Assembly: GCF_001548395.1 (NCBI RefSeq)
Contig: NZ_AP017367.1
Coordinates: 2,517,001-2,581,000, forward strand
DNA: 64,000 nucleotides
Direction of reading: 5' to 3'
From: Leptolyngbya sp. O-77
GTDB taxonomy: Bacteria > Cyanobacteriota > Cyanobacteriia > Elainellales > Elainellaceae
In this document: positions 50,535-60,100 of the stretch, piece after piece
How positions within the stretch are numbered: position 1 is the stretch's first letter
How the letters are laid out: every line of letters starts with the position of its first letter
Program-made: the position numbers and the translations under genes
The notes under the pieces: model-generated
What the model was told of the DNA's origin: nothing
What the model saw: only the letters and a program-made list of their open reading frames with translations
Database searches by the model: none

Positions 50535-52049
50535 TTGAGTCAATTTAGCTTATCGATCTTTGATCCAAACTTTCTCTTACCCCATCGAGCAGGGATTGCA
50601 GGGTTGGCCCTGGCACTATCCGAACTGGAAAGCCAACGTGGGCAGGCTCCTTTGACTTGGAAAGTCACCGATGAGGCGGTTGAACTGGAATGGGAAGGGA
50701 GCGATCAAGCCGTTGTGAAATGGCTACTTGATCGAACGTATCGGATTAATAGCCAAGGTTATCTGGAAGTTCCTGCCCTCAAGCTAGATGAGCAGGGACA
50801 ATATACCTTCACGCAGGGTGTGTTATCGACTTTTCTCCAGCACTCACAGCAGCGAAAACTAGATAGTAATTCTATAACCCGCACGTTTTTGATTGATCCA
50901 GATCAGCCAGAAATTCAAATCGACGTGAAATCGCTGTTGAGTTGCTATTACACCAGTGAGATGAAGGATGCCTTTAACAATAAGGGTGCCTTCAAGAAGG
51001 AAATTGCGCTAAAGGGAAATCACTTGCCCGGACTGGTGGAATGCTTTGTCAATGGACCTTACCAGGAGTCTCCTGAAGGGTTTCTGGCCTGGCTGTTTCT
51101 GCCCCTTGCCTGTGGCTACTACAAGCTGCCACCCCAGACTGTTGGCGGCAAACTATCAGGTCGGTCAGCCCTAGTTATTCCCGATGTTCAAAACTTGACG
51201 CACTGGGTCAGCCGCCGTCGAGCCATGCCAGGGCGTACTTATCGAGACTTTCGTAGCAGTGGTGCCGGCGAATCTGCCTTGCACTTCCTGTTGCAGGAGA
51301 AGGTTGTTGAAGCAGCCCAACCATTTCGGGTGAACTACTGCGAAGTCTATCAACTGGGCAAGCAGGTTTGGGATGGCAATCAGTCCTACTTGAAACAGGC
51401 GGTGTATCGTGTGCAGGTCACTGATGAAGTGCTGCACTTGTATGAAGTGGCCCGGCAGGTCTTTCCAGCGCTCGTTCGACAAACTGAAAACGGAGAAACT
51501 TGGCTGGCTGTTTCTAAAACACTGCCCTGGATTTGTGACAACTTGATTGCTGGCAAACCCTGGTATGCAGAATTTTTTGAGTTTCGCAAACGTAACGGAG
51601 TCTATGAACGCAAAGGATTGGTAAAAATGACTGAATATCTCAATGCCGAAGAACAAGTCCTCTTTGATGTAGTGCAGGGTGCGTTTAGCAAATACCTGTA
51701 CGGACAGTTTAAGCAAGCTCAAAGACAAGGTCGTTCTTTGGATTATGGGCAAGTGACCGATAAGGTGATTTATCGGTTTCAGCGTCCCAGCACGCAGCAG
51801 GAATTTGCTACAGCGTTGGTCGATTTCTTGAGTCAATTTCGCAGTAAAGCGGCTCGTGATAAAGGGCCTCAGATTTTCCACTGGGTACATCGAGAGGAAA
51901 ACTGGCGGCGGGCACGAGATTTAGTGCTGCTGGCGATCGCCACCTATACCAGCAAGAAAGGGGATGCCCTTGATGGGGTAGAGGTGCCGATTGAATCTTC
52001 TGCTGAACCAGAAGGAGATGAGGCTGAGATGTTTTCGATGAGTGTGTAA
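50535..52049 (+). CDS. cas8: Cas8 large subunit of Cascade (MYXAN type, Cas8a1/Cmx8-DevT-like)
   Basis: 504 residues starting at a TTG (50535) with GGAGGTGA upstream; it follows cas3 by 11 bases. Motifs typical of this subtype are the start SIFDPNFLLPHRAGIAGLAL and the central PLACGYYKLPPQTVGGKLSG. Cas8 recognises the PAM and holds the complex on the target. The acidic tail after residue 480 (SSAEPEGDEAEMFS) is probably disordered. Subtype assignment rests on pattern memory plus gene order. Confidence 0.85.
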   Translation: MSQFSLSIFDPNFLLPHRAGIAGLALALSELESQRGQAPLTWKVTDEAVELEWEGSDQAVVKWLLDRTYRINSQGYLEVPALKLDEQGQYTFTQGVLSTFLQHSQQRKLDSNSITRTFLIDPDQPEIQIDVKSLLSCYYTSEMKDAFNNKGAFKKEIALKGNHLPGLVECFVNGPYQESPEGFLAWLFLPLACGYYKLPPQTVGGKLSGRSALVIPDVQNLTHWVSRRRAMPGRTYRDFRSSGAGESALHFLLQEKVVEAAQPFRVNYCEVYQLGKQVWDGNQSYLKQAVYRVQVTDEVLHLYEVARQVFPALVRQTENGETWLAVSKTLPWICDNLIAGKPWYAEFFEFRKRNGVYERKGLVKMTEYLNAEEQVLFDVVQGAFSKYLYGQFKQAQRQGRSLDYGQVTDKVIYRFQRPSTQQEFATALVDFLSQFRSKAARDKGPQIFHWVHREENWRRARDLVLLAIATYTSKKGDALDGVEVPIESSAEPEGDEAEMFSMSV

Positions 52050-52077
52050 AACCTACCATTATCAATCAAGGCTTGAC

Positions 52078-52464
52078 ATGGTAAAAAAGATGCTCAACCG
52101 CATTCGTGGTACTACGCCGAATATTGAGCAGGCTGCCAAGCATCTCAGAAAACACCAAACGCCAGCAGAATCCCGCTTATGGGAGGCACCAAGAAACAAA
52201 AAGCTACATGGCTTGCGGTTTCGCCGTCAACATCCTGTTGGTAACTTTATTGCTGATTTTTATTGTCCAGCATGCAAGTTAGTGATTGAGTTGGATGGAG
52301 GAATCCATGCTCATCAAGCCGACTATGACGCTGCTAGAACACAAGAGATGGCAGCTTACGGCTATCGAGTGATCCGATTTGAGAACCAGCAGGTTCTGGA
52401 TGATTTGAACTCGGTACTGGATGTGATTTATCAGGAAGCACTGCATCGATCGCTGCTTGAGTAA
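52078..52464 (+). CDS. DUF559 endonuclease-domain protein inside the cas operon
   Basis: 128 residues from ATG 52078. It has the DUF559 (Vsr-like PD-(D/E)XK) core: HQTPAESRLWEAPRNKKLHG, FRRQHPVGNFIADFYCPACK and LVIELDGGIHAHQADYDAAR, then YGYRVIRFENQQVL. In most cyanobacteria such genes are scattered and unlinked to CRISPR. Here it lies between cas8 and cas7 and is followed by dispersed palindromic repeats, so a later insertion is more likely than a cas function, though a role in interference is not excluded. Confidence 0.85.
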   Translation: MVKKMLNRIRGTTPNIEQAAKHLRKHQTPAESRLWEAPRNKKLHGLRFRRQHPVGNFIADFYCPACKLVIELDGGIHAHQADYDAARTQEMAAYGYRVIRFENQQVLDDLNSVLDVIYQEALHRSLLE

Positions 52465-52931
52465 GCAATCAACCAACAATCAACCAACAATCAACTATGG
52501 CAACCTTGCCCTGTCTATCTTGCTCTCACCCCCTCAATCTCCCTCTCGTAACTTTGATATCCATTACGCAGAAGTTCGGTGAAACTTTTGGCGTGTTGGC
52601 TAGCCCTCATCCCCCAACCCCTTCTCCCGAATTCGGGAGAAGGGGAGCCTCAAAGCCTATTCCCATCAGCCGTTTTAGGACAAGGGAACACTAGGGAGGA
52701 GCCTGAGCCAGATTTGGCCGACAGATAGCCCAAGTTTGGAGCAGGGGGAAGCTAAAAGCCTTTTTCCGGTTTGGTTCCCCTTCTCCCAACGTTGGGAGAA
52801 GGGGCTAGGGGATGAGGGCAATCAACCCCCAAACACTCGGCAATAGGTCTCGTATTGCCCAGTTGGGCAGAATGAGGTCAGTTAGCCATAATACCAACCC
52901 ACAAACACTCAATTTCAAGGAGATTCAAATC
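52465..52931. other. Non-coding gap within the cas operon
   Basis: 467 bases between the DUF559 gene and cas7. It opens with a tandem AATCAACCAAC-type repeat (52467-52495) and contains two palindromic dispersed repeats in opposite orientation (next entry). No gene is supported, though the cas7 frame is open further up. Confidence 0.5.
52604..52818. repeat. Inverted pair of dispersed palindromic repeats
   Basis: Copy 1 (52604-52645) runs CCCTCATCCCCCAACCCCTT, then CTCCC-GAATTC-GGGAG and AAGGGG. Copy 2 (52777-52818) is the same element read from the other strand, with AACGTT at the centre. Each has a perfect 11-bp stem (CCCCTTCTCCC/GGGAGAAGGGG). This family is scattered through many cyanobacterial genomes. 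The pair encloses 131 bp and so looks like a MITE-like unit. Confidence 0.75.
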
Positions 52932-53792
52932 ATGACCAAGCACTTGTTTGCCACCATTGTCACTGCGACTGCCATTGCCGCCAACAACCGAGGCGAAGGA
53001 GATGGCAGCACCCTGTCAACGCTGCAAAAAATCACACGCGGCAATGACCAATACACCACTGTGAGTGCAGAGGCAATTCGTTGGGGATTGCGGGAGTATC
53101 TCCAAAATCACTGCAAGTCTGAAACCAACCGTACATTCGACCCCGATGTGGATAGGTACAGCTTTAAGAATGAACAGTTCAGTGCTGAAGAATACATTGA
53201 CGATGATTTATTCGGCTACATGGATGCTAAGAAGGGCAAAGACAACGAAGATGCTACGACAAAGCGGCGGGGTGCCCTAGAAGTTAGCCGCGCCATCAGT
53301 CTTGACCCTTACTGGGGTGATGTTGCCTTTGGTTCCAAGGGAGGCGAAAAGGGCAAAACATCAATCCACAGCACTGAGGTTCACTGCACGGCTTACCAAT
53401 ACACGATCGCCCTCACGCCTGAAAGCCTAAAGAAGCCAGAACGGGCTGCGCTGGCACTGGATGCCATTAGTGCCGTGCGTCATGTCGGCGGCAACCATGC
53501 CCGGTTCTTGTATGACTTCCGCCCGGAGTCTATCGTCATTCGTGTTACCGATGATCCTAGCCCCTGGATTATGGACGTGTTTAAGCGCATTGGCGAGTCG
53601 GTGGGGTGTCCACGTCTAGTGCGCCTTGTGGAGGTAGGTGATGTTGCGGCGAGTGAGCTGATTGTGGCGGGCGAAATTGCCGATACCCCCTACGGTAAGC
53701 AGCTAGAGGCTTTAGGTGTTAAGGTCTATCGAGGGGTGAAAGAGGCGATCGCCGCTGCTAAGGAACTGCTAAGCATGGAGGTGACCGCCTAA
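52932..53792 (+). CDS. cas7: Cas7 backbone subunit of Cascade (Cst2/DevR family)
   Basis: 286 residues from ATG 52932, with AAGGAGA upstream; the frame is open further up through the repeats but is not coding there. Family features: HLFATIVTATAIAANNRGEG, the VSAEAIRWGLREYLQNHC segment, DLFGYMDAKKGKDNEDA and RHVGGNHARFLYDFRPESIV. DevR-type Cas7 proteins line the crRNA in the complex and are typical of type I-B and MYXAN loci. Overlaps cas5 as TAATG. Confidence 0.9.
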   Translation: MTKHLFATIVTATAIAANNRGEGDGSTLSTLQKITRGNDQYTTVSAEAIRWGLREYLQNHCKSETNRTFDPDVDRYSFKNEQFSAEEYIDDDLFGYMDAKKGKDNEDATTKRRGALEVSRAISLDPYWGDVAFGSKGGEKGKTSIHSTEVHCTAYQYTIALTPESLKKPERAALALDAISAVRHVGGNHARFLYDFRPESIVIRVTDDPSPWIMDVFKRIGESVGCPRLVRLVEVGDVAASELIVAGEIADTPYGKQLEALGVKVYRGVKEAIAAAKELLSMEVTA

Positions 53793-54466
53793 TGCAACTC
53801 TATCTCGATTGCCCCTGCACTAGCTTTCCCCGCAGCTTTGCACGGGACTATAAAGAAACCTATCGCTACCCACCGCCATCCACAGTTTATGGCCTCCTGC
53901 TATCCCTTGTAGGGGAAGTTGAGATGGACAAACATCGGGGAGTAAAGCTAGCCATTGGAATCATCGGTGATGATCCACCGATTTCTCGAATTTTGAGAAA
54001 GCAGCGGCATCATAAGTTCAGCAAAACTCACTTGGGGACTTATCCGACTGGCAAGTTCTCAAAACCCAATCATCATGAACTGCTCACGGATTTACAAGCA
54101 GTTGTTCGGATTGATTCGAGTGAGGAAGCGGGAACGGTTAAGCTAGCTGACCGAGTAGCAATCGCCCTTTCCACCCCCGCGCAAATCACTCGCTTCGGGG
54201 GGCTGAGTTTAGGAGAGTCCTGGGCGATGATTAACGGCGTGCGTGCCTATCGTGAAACCGATGGACCCATTCGCTGGCTGATTAAAGACAATCGTGGACT
54301 TATCAGCTTACCAATTTGGATCGATCGCCAAACCACCCAAGGCACTTTTCAGCGGTTTAGCCAGAGCGAAGAGTTTTGCCCAGACTGCTGGGTGACGATT
54401 CCTAAACCCGCTGCGGCACCTGATGCGAAGAAAGGGAAGCGATCGCCCCGCAAATCGCAGTCCTAG
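53792..54466 (+). CDS. cas5: Cas5 subunit of Cascade (DevS-like)
   Basis: 224 residues, start codon overlapping the cas7 stop. The N-terminal FPRSFARDYKETYRYPPPST and VYGLLLSLVGEVE match the Cas5 P-P-x-x-x-x-G-L-L motif; the glycine-rich KLADRVAIALSTPAQITRFGG segment is in place. Cas5 caps the 5' handle of the crRNA. The C-terminus is basic and low in complexity (KKGKRSPRKSQ). Confidence 0.88.
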   Translation: MQLYLDCPCTSFPRSFARDYKETYRYPPPSTVYGLLLSLVGEVEMDKHRGVKLAIGIIGDDPPISRILRKQRHHKFSKTHLGTYPTGKFSKPNHHELLTDLQAVVRIDSSEEAGTVKLADRVAIALSTPAQITRFGGLSLGESWAMINGVRAYRETDGPIRWLIKDNRGLISLPIWIDRQTTQGTFQRFSQSEEFCPDCWVTIPKPAAAPDAKKGKRSPRKSQS

Positions 54467-54876
54467 CCCACACCAAGCGTCTGAACCTTGACAACTGAAT
54501 ACAATACTCGTCCTACCAAAACCTTAGATGCCGTTAGGCGTTCCCTTTTACCGAGTTTTATCCTGAGTTTAGGATAGGTGATTGCAAGCGAAGAAGAATA
54601 GTAAAGAGACAGGAGGCGATCGCTCTATAAGAACGCTATACAAATATTATTCGCACATGTCAGAGAACACTAGAGCACACCAGAATAGGGGCATTGCAAT
54701 GCTTAGACTTGCCAACTAAAGCAGTGCAGATGAACTCACAAAAACTGCTGAAATACAGACGTATTTTCCCAAAAAAGCCGTGAATTTGCGGGCTGGCTCA
54801 TGCCGAAATAAACGTGATTCTAGTTGTGGCAATAATCGAAACTTGAATTCGATTGCTCATACGGAGTCCTGAAGCA
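54467..54876. other. Gap between cascade and adaptation genes, possible second promoter
   Basis: 410 bases without a supported gene. It separates cas5 from cas4-cas1, so the adaptation genes may have their own promoter (candidate TATACA near 54648). AT content is higher than in neighbouring genes; one HIP1 octamer occurs near 54618. Confidence 0.4.
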
Positions 54877-56580
54877 ATGCCTGAGTCTACTGCGAATACG
54901 TCTACCGCAAGTACAATTGCAGCTCGCTCTGTTGAATGTGCTACTGAACAAGAGACACTGCGGGTGAATGCGCTCCATGCGCTTGCTTATTGCCCACGAT
55001 TATTTTACCTAGAAGAAGTTGAAGAACTCTATACCCAGGATGATGCCGTATTTGCGGGTCGCCGCCTGCATGCAGAGCTAGAGCGTGACGAAGGAGACGA
55101 CTGGGAAGAACTGGTGTTGGAGAGTGCTGAACTGGGTCTGCGAGGGAAAGTCGATGCCCTACGAAATCGAGATGGACAAACCATTCCCTACGAACATAAA
55201 CGGGGACGCTGTTATCGCGATCGGGAGGGCAAGGCGCAAGCGTGGGAGAGCGATCGCTTACAAATCCTCGCCTACGCCTGCTTGATCGAAGCTGCACGGA
55301 AGATTCCAATTCAAGAAGGGCGCATTCGCTACCACGCGGATAACGTTGTCGTGAAAGTGATTTTAACCGACACAGGACGTCAGGAAGTTCGAGAAGCGGT
55401 GCAGCGCGCTAGGGCGTTACGCCAGTCCACAGAGCGCCCGCCCATCACCACCAACGAGCGGCTCTGTGTGCGCTGCTCCCTCTCGCCGGTTTGCCTGCCT
55501 GAAGAAACCCGCTATACCCAAGACCCAGAGCGGCATCCAGTTCGCCTATTCCCAGAAGATGACGATCGCGAAATTATCCACATTACGGAGGTAGGCACGA
55601 TGGTTGGCAAAAGCGGTGAGCAGCTTAAGATTTCTCCCCGCGAAAAACCGCCAGTCACCTTGCCCGGTCGCCAAGTCGGACAACTCGTGATTCACAGCTT
55701 TGCCCAAGTTTCTACTCAAGCGCTCTATTTCTGCGCTGAGCAGGACATCGGGGTGCATTTTATCTCTGGCGGGGGTCGCTATTTGGGCAGTCTGGATACG
55801 CGGCAAGGTAGTATTCAGCGGCGGGTGCGTCAATATCGTGCCCTGAGCAATCCCGAATTTTGCCTGGAACTCGCTCGCAAACTTGTTCTCTGTAGAGGGG
55901 AAAGCCAACGGAAATTTCTCATGCGCGGCAGGCGCGGTTCTGAGGCGGAAAATGAGACGCTTAACCGCACCATCGACCAAATGCAACGAGTGCTAAAGCA
56001 GGTTCCTCAGGCATCTGCCCTGGATTCTTTATTGGGACTAGAGGGCAACGTTGCTGCCCTTTATTGGCAAGCCGTTCCAACAATGCTATCACAAAACGCA
56101 CCGCCAGAATTTCACTTTGTTAGCCGTAATCGCCGCCCGCCGAAGGATCGCTTCAATGCACTGATTAGCTTCGGCTATGCGTTACTGCTAAAAGATATAG
56201 TAAACGCCATCCTGGTAGTGGGGCTAGAGCCAGCGCTAGGATTCTATCATCAGCCCCGCACCCAGGCTCCGCCATTGGCGCTCGATTTGATGGAAATTTT
56301 TCGGGTGCCGCTGGTCGATTTGGCGGTAATGGGGTCAGTCAATCGCAATCAGTGGGATGTTGAAACCGATTTTGACATCCGGGGCGAACAGGTTTTGCTG
56401 AGTAGTAGCGGACGGCGCAAGTTTATTGATCTCTACGAGCGCCGCAAGGAAGAGAGTTGGAAGCATCCTGCACTGGGTTATTCGCTCACCTATCGTCGCT
56501 TACTAGAGCTAGAAGTGCGCCTACTAGAGAAGGAATGGTCGGGCGAGGGCGGTCTATTTGGTCAGTTGGTTATCCGCTAG
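54877..56580 (+). CDS. cas4-cas1: Cas4-Cas1 fusion (spacer selection and integration)
   Basis: 567 residues from ATG 54877 (GGAG nine bases upstream; a TTG at 54853 is less likely). Cas4 part, residues ~30-210: Cys39 in LAYCPRLFYLEE, RecB-type GKVDALR (D93), PYEHKRG (E106, K108), QILAYA and the cysteine group C197, C200, C206 (CVRCSLSPVC) for the Fe-S cluster. Cas1 part, ~230-567: catalytic Glu389 (LLGLEGNVAALY), His458 (GFYHQPRT) and the acidic LALDLMEIFRVPL (D470/E473). Fusions of this kind occur in MYXAN and I-G loci and trim PAM-bearing prespacers before integration. All active residues are present. Confidence 0.93.
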   Translation: MPESTANTSTASTIAARSVECATEQETLRVNALHALAYCPRLFYLEEVEELYTQDDAVFAGRRLHAELERDEGDDWEELVLESAELGLRGKVDALRNRDGQTIPYEHKRGRCYRDREGKAQAWESDRLQILAYACLIEAARKIPIQEGRIRYHADNVVVKVILTDTGRQEVREAVQRARALRQSTERPPITTNERLCVRCSLSPVCLPEETRYTQDPERHPVRLFPEDDDREIIHITEVGTMVGKSGEQLKISPREKPPVTLPGRQVGQLVIHSFAQVSTQALYFCAEQDIGVHFISGGGRYLGSLDTRQGSIQRRVRQYRALSNPEFCLELARKLVLCRGESQRKFLMRGRRGSEAENETLNRTIDQMQRVLKQVPQASALDSLLGLEGNVAALYWQAVPTMLSQNAPPEFHFVSRNRRPPKDRFNALISFGYALLLKDIVNAILVVGLEPALGFYHQPRTQAPPLALDLMEIFRVPLVDLAVMGSVNRNQWDVETDFDIRGEQVLLSSSGRRKFIDLYERRKEESWKHPALGYSLTYRRLLELEVRLLEKEWSGEGGLFGQLVIR

Positions 56581-56589
56581 GAGTCCTTC

Positions 56590-56883
56590 ATGGCAGAAAG
56601 CAAGAACTACTACATGATTTGCTACGACATTCGCGACCCCAAACGCTGGCGCAAGGCGTTTCAGTTGCTCAAGGGTTATGGCGAAAGTCTGCAATACTCT
56701 ATCTTTCGTTGTCGGCTGACGCAGCGCGACCGGGAGAAACTGCGGTGGGAACTAGAGAAAATCTTGACATCGGAGGATAGTTTGCTGATTGCGGGTCTGT
56801 GCGATCGCTGTGTCGAGCGCATTCAGTCTTGCAATCGCCCTGAGGCATGGACGGTTCGCCATGACTGTCACCGCATTTTCTAA
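56590..56883 (+). CDS. cas2: Cas2 adaptation protein
   Basis: 97 residues, nine bases after cas4-cas1. The ferredoxin-like fold starts YYMICYDIRDPKRWRKAF, with the family Asp in C-Y-D-I, and has QYSIFRCRLTQRDREKL as the second strand/helix. Cas2 dimers bridge two Cas1 dimers to form the integrase that inserts new spacers at the leader end. It is the last cas gene before the array. Confidence 0.93.
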   Translation: MAESKNYYMICYDIRDPKRWRKAFQLLKGYGESLQYSIFRCRLTQRDREKLRWELEKILTSEDSLLIAGLCDRCVERIQSCNRPEAWTVRHDCHRIF

Positions 56884-57142
56884 TTTTCTAGTGCATGGAT
56901 CGGTGTATGTTGCTTGAAAGCAAGACTGCCAACTGGACTGAAAGCCCTGTCTCAAGCCAGCTTGAGGTATGTGCAGAGTGTGAGTAGATCCTTGCACACC
57001 TCAAAGTTGTTGAAAAAAGGTTGATCTAGCGCTTGAAGGATGACTAGAATTGAGTGATAGGGTCTGTTTTTTGTAAATGCTGAAACCAATGCTTGCACAA
57101 AGCTTAGCTTCCATAAGCTGGACAAGGATTTCAGCAGTCGGA
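56884..57142 (+). promoter_or_regulatory. CRISPR leader
   Basis: 259 bases between cas2 and the first repeat, in the position of a leader for an array read on the plus strand. It contains the palindrome CTCAAGC-CA-GCTTGAG (56951-56966) and a smaller hairpin TTGCT-TGAA-AGCAA near 56910. A candidate promoter is TTGATC (57021-57026), an 18-base gap and TAGAAT (57045-57050), which would start transcription ~85 bases before repeat 1. Confidence 0.65.
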
Positions 57143-60100
57143 GTGCCAAACCTCTGATGCCGCAAGGCGTTGAGCACCCCTTGATCGCCTCAACCCCACC
57201 ATTCCCGCCGAAGCCCGCGAGTGCCAAACCTCTGATGCCGCAAGGCGTTGAGCACCTTCCTCAAGGTGGTACGGTAACTGAAGCGGTAATGTGCCAAACC
57301 TCTGATGCCGCAAGGCGTTGAGCACTCTTTGCAGCCGCGTCATCGCGTTCTCTGCTGGATTGATGTGCCAAACCTCTGATGCCGCAAGGCGTTGAGCACT
57401 AGAAGAGAGGAGATCGCAGACAAGATTGTGGAGCTAGTGCCAAACCTCTGATGCCGCAAGGCGTTGAGCACCTTTCAATGATGTTTGGGCTACTTTTCAC
57501 CTATTCCGGACGTGCCAAACCTCTGATGCCGCAAGGCGTTGAGCACGACGAGGCTGAGTTCTCCCTGGAGGGCGACTACTACGTGCCAAACCTCTGATGC
57601 CGCAAGGCGTTGAGCACAAATGAACGGATACCACTTGCGCCCCGCTGAAGCTGTGCCAAACCTCTGATGCCGCAAGGCGTTGAGCACTGGATACAGATGG
57701 TACGGTTCAACAGTCCTCCCAGCCTGTGCCAAACCTCTGATGCCGCAAGGCGTTGAGCACTTGTTAATAAAGGCGATCGCGTCCCCGCATCCGTCCGTGC
57801 CAAACCTCTGATGCCGCAAGGCGTTGAGCACATTAATGTCTTTGAGGAAACCATGAAGGAGATCCAGTGCCAAACCTCTGATGCCGCAAGGCGTTGAGCA
57901 CTAACTGGCATCCTAGAAGCGAGCCAGAAAGCAGCAGTGCCAAACCTCTGATGCCGCAAGGCGTTGAGCACAGGCTCAGGACTTTGGTGGAGGTGATCTT
58001 GGGATAGTGCCAAACCTCTGATGCCGCAAGGCGTTGAGCACGTAGAGCGTCCCAGTTCCCGTGGCGGCCCGCTGCCGTGCCAAACCTCTGATGCCGCAAG
58101 GCGTTGAGCACGACAAAACCTAGTACACGAACCGTAATACCTGCGTGTGCCAAACCTCTGATGCCGCAAGGCGTTGAGCACGAGGGCTTTTGGGCGACTT
58201 ATTCAGAAGCGGAGCGAGTGCCAAACCTCTGATGCCGCAAGGCGTTGAGCACGTAGGGGTGCTTGGCAAACTCTAGCAGAGCGGCATAAGTGCCAAACCT
58301 CTGATGCCGCAAGGCGTTGAGCACGCGTGGCCAGTCGTGGGAGCTTTGGAACTGAAGGGCGAGTGCCAAACCTCTGATGCCGCAAGGCGTTGAGCACTCG
58401 TTCCAGCAGTTGAACTAACTGCGGGAACGAAACTCGTGTGCCAAACCTCTGATGCCGCAAGGCGTTGAGCACACCTTATTAGCCATAAACGTATAGCTAT
58501 CTTCACAAGTGCCAAACCTCTGATGCCGCAAGGCGTTGAGCACGACACAAACTCCCAAGGTAGGAGCAATAGACAAGGCGTGCCAAACCTCTGATGCCGC
58601 AAGGCGTTGAGCACTTGGATTCGGTGGGCTAAGGGACAAACAACTCGAAGTGCCAAACCTCTGATGCCGCAAGGCGTTGAGCACTTGTGACGAAGCGCCC
58701 GGTGCGCTACCGTGATCGCATGTGCCAAACCTCTGATGCCGCAAGGCGTTGAGCACTGATAGATCAAAAGCGACTACTGAAGCTTTCTGAGTACGTGCCA
58801 AACCTCTGATGCCGCAAGGCGTTGAGCACACAGTAAGTCCTTCATCCATTCTTTCTGGAAGATCGTGCCAAACCTCTGATGCCGCAAGGCGTTGAGCACG
58901 ATCATTCGGAACGGCATTCACTTCTGGCTTCAGCCGTGCCAAACCTCTGATGCCGCAAGGCGTTGAGCACAAGACTGGCGATCGCCTGATCCAGGCTTTT
59001 GGAAAGTGCCAAACCTCTGATGCCGCAAGGCGTTGAGCACCGAAAGCATAGTCCCGTGCTGTGACGCACCGCAGTGTGCCAAACCTCTGATGCCGCAAGG
59101 CGTTGAGCACCTTTGATCAATTCGATCGCCCGTTCTACCCCGATGAGTGCCAAACCTCTGATGCCGCAAGGCGTTGAGCACGAGGGGCGCTGGGCATTGC
59201 GCCTCCACGCATTTTGTGCCAAACCTCTGATGCCGCAAGGCGTTGAGCACCATTCAGGGTTGTGTTGACAGGCAGTCCGGCGACGAGTGCCAAACCTCTG
59301 ATGCCGCAAGGCGTTGAGCACTGAATTACTTTCCTTCCCCGGTGATTCCTTGGCGTAGTGCCAAACCTCTGATGCCGCAAGGCGTTGAGCACTGAGTGTT
59401 GGCGACTACGTGATCTGCACTCGCGGCGTGCCAAACCTCTGATGCCGCAAGGCGTTGAGCACGCGCTGCCCAGCAGAACGCCACCTTGGTGAACTTGTGC
59501 CAAACCTCTGATGCCGCAAGGCGTTGAGCACGCGCTCCAGGCGGTGGCGGCGATCGCCCCAACGGTCGTGCCAAACCTCTGATGCCGCAAGGCGTTGAGC
59601 ACGTAGAGCTGCGCCCGCGTTGCGATGGGCAATCTCTGTGCCAAACCTCTGATGCCGCAAGGCGTTGAGCACCCGACGTGCTTGAGGTGGCCAGGGACAT
59701 TACCAAATGTGCCAAACCTCTGATGCCGCAAGGCGTTGAGCACCGGTACCGGGTTCCGTCAAGGTGCGGGTTGATGGCTGTGCCAAACCTCTGATGCCGC
59801 AAGGCGTTGAGCACTTCTGCTGTTAGCTCCGCCAGTGTCGTGCCAACGACGTGCCAAACCTCTGATGCCGCAAGGCGTTGAGCACTGCCACAATCAAACT
59901 GTTTGAACAAGGAGATACAAATGTGCCAAACCTCTGATGCCGCAAGGCGTTGAGCACGCTCGTAAGCCGTGATCTGCCCTACCTAGATGCCTACGTGCCA
60001 AACCTCTGATGCCGCAAGGCGTTGAGCACGCAGCAAACTCCGAAAAGAACAACACCAATTGTACTGTGCCAAACCTCTGATGCCGCAAGGCGTTGAGCAC

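Noticed and set aside
51171..51890. 239-codon minus-strand frame inside cas8
   Set aside because: cas8 is supported by gene order, ribosome binding site and motifs; the antisense frame has none.
47601..57142. CRISPR-associated transposon (CAST, type I-B) possibility
   Set aside because: cas3, cas4-cas1 and cas2 are all present and no tnsA/B/C or tniQ genes are seen, so this is an ordinary defence locus in the part visible.
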